The notes below the pieces were generated by a model. It did not search any database. It was not told where the DNA came from and worked only from the letters and a program-made list of their open reading frames with translations. Below are positions 5,774 to 13,047 of a DNA stretch of 14,059 nt, one piece after another (within the stretch, counting starts at the first letter, position 1; the number at the start of each line of letters is the position of its first letter). A program made the position numbers and the translations under genes. Source of the stretch: CAYYWP01 sp050176585 (GTDB taxonomy: Bacteria > Desulfobacterota > Binatia > HRBIN30 > CADEER01); contig JBFXHX010000070.1 of NCBI GenBank assembly GCA_050176585.1, positions 1-14,059 on the forward strand, written 5' to 3'.

Positions 5774-7183
5774 GTGCGCAATTTCACGGGATTGATGCTG
5801 GCTCTGTCGCTCGCGGGCTGCACGGTCGGCCCGGATTACGAGCCGCCGCCCCTGCCCGTCCCGGAGCAGTGGAGTGCCGCGCCGGCCGACGCCCACGGCG
5901 ATGCGGACCTGGAGCTCTCAAAGTGGTGGGGGCGGTTCGGCGACCCGCAGCTCACCGACCTCGTGGCGCGCGCCGCCCGCGGCAACCTCGACCTGCGCAT
6001 CGCCGAGGCGCGCGTGATCGAAGCGCGCGCGTTGCGAGGTATCGCCTCGTCACGCCTGTGGCCGGAGATCGACGCGGCGGGGCGCGCATCTGCGACCGCC
6101 GGCGCCGCGGCGCCGGGATTCGGAGGACAGTCGAGCCTCTTCCTGGCAGCCCTCGAAGCATTCTGGGAGATCGACGTATTCGGCGGAGTGCGCCGGTCGG
6201 TGGAAGCCGCCGAAGCGGATGTCGACGCGTCGCTCGATACGCGGCGTGCGGTCCTGCTGGATCTCATCGGCTCGGTTGCGGTCACGTACGTCGAAATGCG
6301 CGGGCTCCAGGGCCGAATCGCGGCAGTGCGCGGCAACCTGGCGGCACAGGAAGAGACGCGGGAGCTGACCGAGGCGCAACGCAATGTCGGCCTGGCGAGC
6401 GACCTCGACGTCGAGCGTGCCCGGGCCCTCGTCGCCGCCACCGCGGCGGAGCTGCCGCCATTGGAGACCGCGCTCAGTGCCAACATCCACCGCCTTGGGG
6501 TGCTGCTCGGCGAGCCGCCGGCGGCGCTCAACTCCGAGTTGTCCCGGCCTGCACCGATCCCCTCGGCACCCCGGGAAGTGGTAGCGGGCGTGCCCACCGA
6601 CCTCCTTCGCCGGCGGCCGGATCTCGGGCGCGCCGAACGCGAGCTCGCGGCGGCCACGGCGCGCATTGGCGAGGCGACCGCCGATTTGTATCCGCGTTTC
6701 ACCCTCACCGGCTCGGTCGGGTTGCGCAGCGAGGACGTGAAAGACCTGCTGCAGGGCCGATACAACTTCGCCGCCATCGGACCCAACATCATATGGCCCC
6801 TGTTCGCTGCCGGGCGCATCATGGCCAACATCGACGCCCAAAACGCACGCCAGCAACAGGCCCTGGCGCGGTATGAGCAAACGCTGCTGTTGGCGCTCGA
6901 GGATGTGGAAACGGCTCTGGTCCGTTACGCGCGCGAGCAGATTCGCCGCAGCGCGCTGCGCGCCGCGGTGGACGCGAACCGCGAAGCCGCGGTGCTCGCG
7001 CGCCGCCTCCACGCGAACGGGTTGATCGAGTTCCTCGACGTGCTCGTCGCGGAGCGATCGCTACTCGAATCCGAAGACCGGCTCGTGACGAGCGAGACCG
7101 CGGTCTCCAGCAGCTTGGTGACGCTGTACGTGGCGCTCGGCGGCGGTTGGGAGGCCGCCGAGGCCGTGGAGCTCGGCATCTGA
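5774..7183 (+). CDS. RND efflux outer-membrane channel lipoprotein (NodT/OprM family)
   Basis: This 469-residue protein is the TolC-like exit duct of a tripartite pump. From the GTG at 5774 it has a short lipoprotein signal with lipobox LSLAGC, acylated at C16, then TVGPDYEPP, the classic start of mature OprM/NodT channels. Two outer-membrane efflux repeats follow. The first has WWGRFGDPQLTDLVARAARG (51-70) and NLDLRIAEAR; the second has RRRPDLGRAERELAAATARI (279-298) and EATADLYPRFTLTGSVG (300-316). Length is normal for the family. The frame stays open far upstream, antisense to the kinase, but the lipobox makes GTG 5774 the only sensible start, since ATG 5795 leaves just eight residues before the cysteine. 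It is the first gene of the operon and its TGA shares a base with the adaptor ATG (TGATG). Confidence 0.92.
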   Translation: MRNFTGLMLALSLAGCTVGPDYEPPPLPVPEQWSAAPADAHGDADLELSKWWGRFGDPQLTDLVARAARGNLDLRIAEARVIEARALRGIASSRLWPEIDAAGRASATAGAAAPGFGGQSSLFLAALEAFWEIDVFGGVRRSVEAAEADVDASLDTRRAVLLDLIGSVAVTYVEMRGLQGRIAAVRGNLAAQEETRELTEAQRNVGLASDLDVERARALVAATAAELPPLETALSANIHRLGVLLGEPPAALNSELSRPAPIPSAPREVVAGVPTDLLRRRPDLGRAERELAAATARIGEATADLYPRFTLTGSVGLRSEDVKDLLQGRYNFAAIGPNIIWPLFAAGRIMANIDAQNARQQQALARYEQTLLLALEDVETALVRYAREQIRRSALRAAVDANREAAVLARRLHANGLIEFLDVLVAERSLLESEDRLVTSETAVSSSLVTLYVALGGGWEAAEAVELGI

Positions 7184-8265
7184 TGAAAAAGCGCGTGGTG
7201 ATCGCGCTCGCGGCATGCGTGCTCGCGGCTGGGGGGCTGGCCGCGCTGCGGCCGGCAGAAACGCGCGAAACGGCGCCCATGGCCGCGCCGGAGATGCTCC
7301 GCGCCGAGGCGTACGTGGTCGAGCCCACGGTCGTGCGCGATACGGTGCGGACTATCGGCACCCTGCACGCGAATGAATCGGTCAATCTAGTCGCGGAGCT
7401 GTCGCGTCGGCTGGTGGGCGTGCACGTGGTCGAGGGCACATCGGTGGCGGCCGGCGCCCTGCTATTTAAGCTCGACGACGCCGACCTGCGCGCCCAACTT
7501 GCCGAGCTCGAAGTACGCCGGCGCCTCGCGGCCCGCACGGCGGAACGTCAAAAGGCGCTCCTCGCTTACGACAAGAAGGCGCTGAGCCAGCAGGCGTTCG
7601 ATCAGGCAATGGCAGAGCTGCAAGCGGTGGAAGCCCAAATCGAGGCACTTCGCGTGACGTTGGCGAAGACCGAAATTCGGGCGCCCTTCCCGGCCCGCGC
7701 CGGCCTGCGTAGGGTCAGCGAGGGGGCGTGGATCACGCCCGAGACCACGCTGATCACGTTGCAGGATACCAGCCGGATCAAGATCGACTTCACCCTGCCG
7801 GAGCGCTACGCCGGGTCGATCGCGATCGGCCAGCCGTTCAGTTTCGAAGTCGCCGGCCGCGTGGAACGGTTCACAGGGAAGGTGGTCGCCATCGAGCCGG
7901 CCATTGATCTGTCGACGCGCAGCCTGCTCGTGCGCGGGGTGTACGAGGATGCGAGCGGCGGCTTGCTACCCGGCGCGTTTGCCTCGGTCGAGGTCCCCAT
8001 CGCCGCGCCGTCGGAGGGAATCCAGGTACCGGCACAGGCGGTGATTCCGTCGGCCACGGGTCACGCCGTTTACGTGCTGCGCGACGGCCGGGCCGAGCTG
8101 CGCGAGGTCGAGATCGGGCTGCGCACGCGCGCCGCGGTCGAAATCCGCAGCGGGCTGGCGGTCGGCGATACCGTGCTCACCAGCAATCTGTTGCGCTTGC
8201 GCCCCGGCGTGACGGTGGAGATCGTGGCCTCGGAGGCGCCGGCGACGGCGAAAGCGGAGCCATGA
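7183..8265 (+). CDS. RND efflux periplasmic adaptor (membrane fusion protein)
   Basis: This 360-residue HlyD-type adaptor would link the inner-membrane pump to the outer-membrane channel. After a basic N-terminus (KKR) comes a hydrophobic stretch (5-21). A biotinyl-lipoyl-like half follows (about 65-98, with VVEGTSVAAGALLFKLDD), then a helical hairpin (about 100-160, including KKALSQQAFDQAMAEL). The second lipoyl half has the signature TEIRAPFPARAGLRRVSEG (163-181). Beta-barrel and membrane-proximal domains follow, with VPAQAVIPS and the terminal VLTSNLLRLRPG. LAAC at 9-12 resembles a lipobox but sits very early, so it is unclear whether the protein is a lipoprotein or is anchored by its N-terminal helix. 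The ATG overlaps the channel stop by one base and the stop overlaps the pump start as ATGA. Confidence 0.92.
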   Translation: MKKRVVIALAACVLAAGGLAALRPAETRETAPMAAPEMLRAEAYVVEPTVVRDTVRTIGTLHANESVNLVAELSRRLVGVHVVEGTSVAAGALLFKLDDADLRAQLAELEVRRRLAARTAERQKALLAYDKKALSQQAFDQAMAELQAVEAQIEALRVTLAKTEIRAPFPARAGLRRVSEGAWITPETTLITLQDTSRIKIDFTLPERYAGSIAIGQPFSFEVAGRVERFTGKVVAIEPAIDLSTRSLLVRGVYEDASGGLLPGAFASVEVPIAAPSEGIQVPAQAVIPSATGHAVYVLRDGRAELREVEIGLRTRAAVEIRSGLAVGDTVLTSNLLRLRPGVTVEIVASEAPATAKAEP

Positions 8266-11200
8266 ATCTCTCCGCGATCAGCATACGGCGGCCGGTGCTC
8301 GCGACCGTGTGTTCGCTCGTTATTGTCCTGTTCGGCGTGGTGTCGTTCCTGTTCCTCGGCGTACGCGAGTATCCCGCCGTCGACCCGCCCATCGTCAACG
8401 TGCGAGCGAACTACGCCGGCGCGAATCCGTCGGTCATTGCGGCACAGATCACCGAACCGCTCGAGCAGCTGATCAACGGCGTCGACGGCATCCGCGTGCT
8501 GTCCTCGACCTCGAGTGAGGAGCGCAGTCAGATCCGGGTCGAGTTCAACATCGGCGCCGATCTCGAGGCGGCGGCGAACGACGTGCGCGACAAGGTGGCT
8601 CAGGCTATTCGCCTCCTGCCGCCCGATGCCGACCCGCCGATCGTCGAAAAAGCGGACGCTGACGCCGAGCCCGTGCTCTTCATCACGGTGCAAAGCCCGG
8701 TGCGCAGCATCCTCGACGTCAATGACTTTGCCGATCGCGTCATCCGCGAGCGGATTCAGACGATTCCAGGCGTCAGCACGGTGCGGATCTTCGGCGAGCA
8801 GCGCTACGCCATGCGCCTATGGCTCGATCCGGTGCGTCTCGCCGCGCACGGCCTCACCTCTGCGGACGTGCAGAACGCATTGGCGGCACAGAATGTCGAT
8901 CTGCCCAGCGGGCGCCTCGAGGGCAGCGCGGTAGAGGTCAGCCTGCGCACCGCCGGCCGGCTCACGACGCCGGAGGACTTCGAGGCCATGATCCTGAAGG
9001 AGTCCAACGGGCGGCAGATCCTGTTGCGCGATGTCGGCCGCGCCGAGCTCGGAGCGGCCAATCTGCGCTCCGGCAACAAGAGCGATCTGGTCCCGGTGAT
9101 CGTGCTCGCCGTGGTGCCGCAACCGAACACCAACGCCATCGCGATCGCCGACGAGTTCTACCGCCGCCTCGCAGATATCCGGCGCGCCGCGCCAGCGGAC
9201 TATCGGATCGAGGTGAGCTACGACATGACGACGTTCGTGCGGCGCTCGATCCGCGAAGTCGAGGAGACCATGTTAATCGCCTTCGCGCTGGTCGCGGCGG
9301 TGATCTATCTCTTCCTGCGCAGCTGGCGCTCCACGCTCGTCCCGGTAGTCGCAATCCCGGTGAGCATCGTCTCGGCGTTCTTCCTCATGTACATCGCCGG
9401 TTTCAGCATCAACGTGCTCACGTTGGTGGCGCTGGTCCTCGCCGTCGGCCTCGTCTGCGACGACGCCATCGTGGTCCTCGAGAACATCTATGCCAAGATC
9501 GAACAAGGGCGGTCGCGGTGGGAGGCCGCGCTGGAGGGATCGCGCGAAATCTACTTCGCGGTGATCTCCACGACGGTGACGCTCGCGGCCGTGTTCGTCC
9601 CGATCATCTTCCTGGAAGGGTTGACGGGCCGGCTGTTCCGCGAGTTCGGATTCGTCGTCGTGGGGACTGTGCTCGTGTCGGCGTTCGTCGCGCTCACGCT
9701 GTCGCCCATGATGTGCCGCTATTTGCTCGACCAGCGCGCCGGCCACGGCCGTTTCTATCGCGCCACCGAGCCATTCTTCGTCGGGGTGACCACCGCGTAT
9801 CGGCGCTCGCTCGAGGCATTTCTCCGGACGCGCTGGCTCGCCGCCCCGGTTGCCGTGGCCGCGGTTGGCCTAATCGCGGTCTGCTGGTCGTCCTTGCGCA
9901 GCGAGCTCGCTCCGCTGGAGGACCGCTCGAATATCCGCGTCAACCTGCGCGCGCCGGAAGGGGCGTCGTACGAATACATGCAGGATCAGATGGATCGGAT
10001 GGCCGTGTACGTGCGCGACCGGCTTCCGGAGGTCGCCCGATCCATGTTCATCGCCGCACCCGGATCGGGCGGCGGCGGCGTCAACAACGGTCTGATGATC
10101 GCGTTCCTGACCGATCCCGATGCCCGCGCACGGTCGCAAGAGGACGTGTTCCGACAGCTATCCACGGATCTCGCGCAGTTCACCGGCGTGCGCAGTTTCC
10201 CCTCACAACCGCCGACGATCGGCGACCGCCGCGGCGGACTGCCGGTCCAGTACGTGCTGCAGGCCAGCACGCTCGAGGAGCTAGTCGCCGTGCTTCCGCA
10301 GTTCCTCGCCGAGGCGAGCGCCAGCCCGGTGCTGCGCTTCGTGGACGTGGATCTCAAGCTCAACCGTCCGGAGGGCAACGTCGCCATCGACCGCCGCCGC
10401 GCGGCGGAACTGGGCGTGTCGGTGCTCGACGTCGCGCGTGCCCTGCAGCTCGCGTACGGCGGCCAGCGCTTCGGTTATTTTTTGCTGAACGATCGCCAGT
10501 ACGACGTCGTCGGTCAGGTCGAACGGGACGACCGCAACGATCCGAGCGATCTCGCCAAGCTGTTCGTGCGCGCGAACAGCGGCGCCATGATCTCGCTCGA
10601 CAACCTGGTGCGCTTCGACGAGACCGTGGGTCCCGCGGCGGTCTACCGCTTCAACCGATTCACCTCGGCGACGATATCGGCCGGCCTCGCCCCGGAACAT
10701 ACGATCGGCGACGGCATCGCGGAGCTCGATGCGATCGCGGCGCGCGTGCTACCGCCGGAAATCCGCACCAGCCTCGCCGGCCAATCGCGCGATTTCGCGG
10801 ATGCCGGCGCCAGCCTGCTCTTCGCGTTCGCGCTCGCGCTCGCCCTCATCTATCTGATGCTCGCGGCGCAGTTCGAAAGCTTTCGCGATCCCGTCATCAT
10901 CCTCGTCACGGTGCCGCTCTCGGTCGCCGGCGCCCTTCTGTCGCTGCTCCTCTGCCGGCAGACGCTGAACGTGTTCAGCCAGATCGGGATCATCATGCTG
11001 ATCGGGTTGGTCACCAAAAACGGCATCCTGCTCGTCGAGTTCGCCAACCAACGCCGCGAAGCCGGCCTCGACCGGCTCGCAGCAATCGTCGATTCCGCGA
11101 CCGCGCGATTGCGGCCAATCTTGATGACCACGTTATCCACGCTGCTCGGCGTGTTGCCGATCGCGCTCTCACTTGGGGGCGCGGCCGGGAGCCGGCAGTC

Positions 11201-11366
11201 GCTCGGCATTGCGGTGGTGGGCGGACTGACGTTCTCGACGCTGCTGACGCTCTATGTGGTGCCGGCCGTCTACACGTACCTGTCGAGCGCCCGTAGGGTG
11301 CCAGCTGCGGCGGACGAGCCCGAGCCGGTGGGCGCGCTGCCGGACGCACTGCTGCCCCGGCAGTGA
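8262..11366 (+). CDS. RND multidrug efflux pump, inner-membrane permease (HAE1/AcrB-like)
   Basis: This 1034-residue pump has the normal AcrB-like length and layout. There is one N-terminal membrane helix (about 11-31), a large porter loop, helices 2-7 (about 336-546), a second porter loop, and helices 8-12 (about 850-1006). The proton-relay residues are present: D400 and D401 in GLVCDDAIVVLEN, K919 in GLVTKNGILLVEF and R951 in RLRPILMTT. RIFGEQRYAMRLWLDP and the loop GSGGGGVNNG (601-610) are also typical. The paired aspartates argue for the hydrophobe/amphiphile (multidrug) class, not the heavy-metal class. It uses proton motive force to expel compounds through the adaptor and channel encoded just upstream. 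The start ATG overlaps the adaptor stop by four bases. No obvious terminator follows. Substrates cannot be read from the sequence. Confidence 0.95.
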   Translation: MNLSAISIRRPVLATVCSLVIVLFGVVSFLFLGVREYPAVDPPIVNVRANYAGANPSVIAAQITEPLEQLINGVDGIRVLSSTSSEERSQIRVEFNIGADLEAAANDVRDKVAQAIRLLPPDADPPIVEKADADAEPVLFITVQSPVRSILDVNDFADRVIRERIQTIPGVSTVRIFGEQRYAMRLWLDPVRLAAHGLTSADVQNALAAQNVDLPSGRLEGSAVEVSLRTAGRLTTPEDFEAMILKESNGRQILLRDVGRAELGAANLRSGNKSDLVPVIVLAVVPQPNTNAIAIADEFYRRLADIRRAAPADYRIEVSYDMTTFVRRSIREVEETMLIAFALVAAVIYLFLRSWRSTLVPVVAIPVSIVSAFFLMYIAGFSINVLTLVALVLAVGLVCDDAIVVLENIYAKIEQGRSRWEAALEGSREIYFAVISTTVTLAAVFVPIIFLEGLTGRLFREFGFVVVGTVLVSAFVALTLSPMMCRYLLDQRAGHGRFYRATEPFFVGVTTAYRRSLEAFLRTRWLAAPVAVAAVGLIAVCWSSLRSELAPLEDRSNIRVNLRAPEGASYEYMQDQMDRMAVYVRDRLPEVARSMFIAAPGSGGGGVNNGLMIAFLTDPDARARSQEDVFRQLSTDLAQFTGVRSFPSQPPTIGDRRGGLPVQYVLQASTLEELVAVLPQFLAEASASPVLRFVDVDLKLNRPEGNVAIDRRRAAELGVSVLDVARALQLAYGGQRFGYFLLNDRQYDVVGQVERDDRNDPSDLAKLFVRANSGAMISLDNLVRFDETVGPAAVYRFNRFTSATISAGLAPEHTIGDGIAELDAIAARVLPPEIRTSLAGQSRDFADAGASLLFAFALALALIYLMLAAQFESFRDPVIILVTVPLSVAGALLSLLLCRQTLNVFSQIGIIMLIGLVTKNGILLVEFANQRREAGLDRLAAIVDSATARLRPILMTTLSTLLGVLPIALSLGGAAGSRQSLGIAVVGGLTFSTLLTLYVVPAVYTYLSSARRVPAAADEPEPVGALPDALLPRQ

Positions 11367-11498
11367 AGCGCTCGGTTCGACCGGCGTCTCCGCTATGCGA
11401 TCACTATCAGACGAGAGCCGCCCCGCTCCAAACGGGCATCGCCGATCACATTTTCTTGCATGTCTTACACGTCGGCCTTGCGCACAGAAGAATCAACG

Positions 11499-11509
11499 TG
11501 AAAATTTCA
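11499..11509. promoter_or_regulatory. AT-rich inverted repeat TGAAAATTTCA
   Basis: This is a perfect 11-base inverted repeat around a single central base, in the intergenic stretch after the pump gene. It is strikingly AT-rich for this DNA and lies about 85 bp before the orphan gene at 11594. The wider segment 11367-11593 holds no convincing gene and no clear terminator. This repeat and the one at 11541-11552 are its main structure. A regulator site is possible but unproven. Confidence 0.25.
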
Positions 11510-11540
11510 GTTCGTGCGCGATGGCACGCAGTTCGCTCTA

Positions 11541-11552
11541 ACCGCGCGCGGT
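11541..11552. promoter_or_regulatory. Perfect 12-bp palindrome ACCGCGCGCGGT
   Basis: This uninterrupted 12-base palindrome lies just upstream of the -10-like TACTAT (11558-11563) and 41 bp before the orphan ATG at 11594. If TTCGCT (11532-11537) served as the -35, the spacer would be about 20 bp with the palindrome inside it, an operator-like position. Alternating GC palindromes arise readily in GC-rich DNA, so this is only suggestive. Confidence 0.25.
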
Positions 11553-11579
11553 GGGCCTACTATGGTGGTAAAACTGACT

Positions 11580-11585
11580 AAGGAG
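11580..11585 (+). promoter_or_regulatory. Strong Shine-Dalgarno AAGGAG for the orphan gene
   Basis: AAGGAG is followed by 8 bases and then ATG 11594. This is the clearest ribosome-binding site in the window and it fixes the start of the unknown protein. It makes that frame a real gene despite the lack of recognised homology. Confidence 0.75.
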
Positions 11586-11593
11586 CTGCACTG

Positions 11594-12097
11594 ATGTCGG
11601 TTACAGCATCACATGGACTTTCGCATGAGCACGTGTCAGCTCAGCCGCCGTACGCGCCCGTCAGTACCCCCACCCGCCCGTGGTCGTTCACCACATCCGT
11701 GGAGCCCCGCGAGGCCAACGACATGATGATCGTCTGCTCGTTGCCGATGTCCGCGCTCGGAATCGACGATTTCGCCGACGAAGTAGCGGAGCGCTCCGGC
11801 GACGAGGAAGGGCGGCGATGGCAGCATGCGAGAGCGGAGGAATACGCTACGGGCCTGGTCAATGCGTTGCATCTCCATTTGTCGGCCGCGGAGTTGATCG
11901 TGCACGTGGAGGAGGCGAACACGAAAGAGCGCGTGCAGGTGCTCTTCCCTGCCCGCCTCGAACCGTCAGAGGTCGCGCTCCGAGAAGCCGAGGTCGCGGA
12001 TAGGGTACGGGCGATACGCACACGCACGTGGTTGACGTGGTTCGAGAATCTGCGCCGCACTGTCGACAGTTTGCGCGAGCTCGAAGCCCTGTCCTGA
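11594..12097 (+). CDS. Hypothetical protein of unknown function
   Basis: I do not recognise this 167-residue protein. The N-terminal 40 residues are rich in Ser, Thr, Pro and His and look disordered. The middle is acidic (DDFADEVAERSGDEEGRRW, about 58-76). Residues 80-105 look helical (ARAEEYATGLVNALHLHLSA), and the C-terminus is a charged helical stretch with TWLTWFENLRRTVDSLRELE. There is no signal peptide, membrane helix or cysteine cluster, so it is probably a small soluble cytoplasmic protein. A strong Shine-Dalgarno (11580-11585) supports the ATG. It follows the pump gene by 227 bp on the same strand, so it probably has its own promoter; TACTAT at 11558-11563 is a weak -10 candidate. 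It is convergent with the polymerase gene, only 30 bp away. Confidence 0.65.
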   Translation: MSVTASHGLSHEHVSAQPPYAPVSTPTRPWSFTTSVEPREANDMMIVCSLPMSALGIDDFADEVAERSGDEEGRRWQHARAEEYATGLVNALHLHLSAAELIVHVEEANTKERVQVLFPARLEPSEVALREAEVADRVRAIRTRTWLTWFENLRRTVDSLRELEALS

Positions 12098-12109
12098 TCA
12101 TACGAGCCA

Positions 12110-12131
12110 CTCCTTTACGGCGCTCCTTTAC
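12110..12131. repeat. Short direct repeat of CTCCTTTAC between convergent genes
   Basis: CTCCTTTAC occurs at 12110-12118 and again at 12123-12131, a period of 13 bp. The second copy overlaps the polymerase stop codon. This is most of the 30-bp gap between the orphan gene and the ligD polymerase gene, and no terminator hairpin is visible there. It is probably a small tandem duplication. Confidence 0.5.
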
Positions 12132-13003
12132 AGCACCCGGACGGGAGTGCCCGGCAGCGGACGCGCTGCCGCATCGAGACCCGCCCAGGGATCTCGTTTC
12201 AATCTGCTGACCCGCTGCTCGACGGCTCTGACCGTAAAGCGGTCCGACCGCATACGCGCGTTCAGCTCCTCCCATGCAATCGGCACGGACACCGTCGCCT
12301 CGGCTCGCGCCCGGGTCGAATACGGCGCCACCGCGGTCGCAGTCCGATTGTTCCGTAAATAGTCGATGAGGATCTTGTCCTCGCGTCCCGCCTTCGCGAA
12401 CACCGTGGTGTAGCGGGCCGGATCATGCCGCGCGACCGTCTCGGCAAATTCACGCGCGAACTCGAGGCACTCCGCCCAGTTCGCGTGTGGCTGCAGCGGC
12501 ACCACGATATGAAGACCGCTCCCGCCGGTGGTCTTGAGGAACGCACCCAAGTCGAGCAGCTCGAGCGCGCGCTTCACCAGGCGGGCGGCTTCGACGACTC
12601 GCGGCCACGGCACCCGCGGGCCGGGATCCAGATCGAAAACGAGCCGATCGGGTTGTTCCAGGTGCGCCGCTCTGGAGCCCCACGTATGGATCTCGAGGAC
12701 GTCCATCTGGGCCAGCGCCACCAGCGCGGCCGCCGAGTCCGCGATCAGATACTCGCCGGTCTTGGTCTTCTCCTGGATCTTGATCCGCCGCAGCGCCGGT
12801 GGCGCCCACACATGCGCGTGCTTCATGTAAAAGCATGAGGTGCCGACGCCGTTCGGACAACGCACCAAAGTCAGAGGACGCCCCGAGATGTGGGGCAGCA
12901 TCCACTCTGCGATGCGCTCGTAGTAGCGGGCCAGGCCGAGCTTGGTCAGTCCGATCGCCGGATACAGGACGCGGTCCGGATGGGAGAGCCGTACACCCGC
13001 CAC
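12128..13003 (-). CDS. ligD: LigD-type primase/polymerase (POL) module
   Basis: This 291-residue archaeo-eukaryotic-primase-like polymerase domain of the LigD family acts in bacterial non-homologous end joining. It fills or extends ends held by Ku. The N-terminus VRLSHPDRVLYP is the usual start of this domain. Catalytic residues are visible: D124 and D126 in VFDLDPGP, H165 in GGSGLHIVVPL, and D214 in ILIDYLRNNR. TATAVAPYSTRARAEATVSV and PIAWEEL complete the signature. GTG at 13003 starts it 44 bases after the ligase stop, with no clear Shine-Dalgarno. The same frame is open upstream to 13117, overlapping the ligase end, so it may be the C-terminal part of one LigD broken by a -1 frame change. 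No Ku gene is in the window. The domain identity is very secure; whether it is a separate gene is not. Confidence 0.88.
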   Translation of the reverse strand: MAGVRLSHPDRVLYPAIGLTKLGLARYYERIAEWMLPHISGRPLTLVRCPNGVGTSCFYMKHAHVWAPPALRRIKIQEKTKTGEYLIADSAAALVALAQMDVLEIHTWGSRAAHLEQPDRLVFDLDPGPRVPWPRVVEAARLVKRALELLDLGAFLKTTGGSGLHIVVPLQPHANWAECLEFAREFAETVARHDPARYTTVFAKAGREDKILIDYLRNNRTATAVAPYSTRARAEATVSVPIAWEELNARMRSDRFTVRAVEQRVSRLKRDPWAGLDAAARPLPGTPVRVL

Positions 13004-13047
13004 CGTCGTGGCGGCCTCGGTCGCGCGTCGCGAGCGCGCGGGCCTCT

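Noticed and set aside
8819..11296. 825-residue plus-strand open frame inside the pump gene
   Set aside because: It is a frame shadow of the RND pump: its composition is Arg/Pro/Gly-rich with no domains, whereas the main frame has all pump motifs. Long alternative frames are expected at this GC content.
11373..11383. Small inverted repeat CGGT-TCG-ACCG after the pump stop, as a terminator
   Set aside because: The stem is only 4 bp with a 3-base loop and no T tract, too weak for intrinsic termination.
11363..11581. 72-residue plus-strand frame directly after the pump gene, starting at GTG within its stop region
   Set aside because: It has no Shine-Dalgarno, no conserved features and a composition like noncoding DNA; it also fills the likely promoter region of the next gene.
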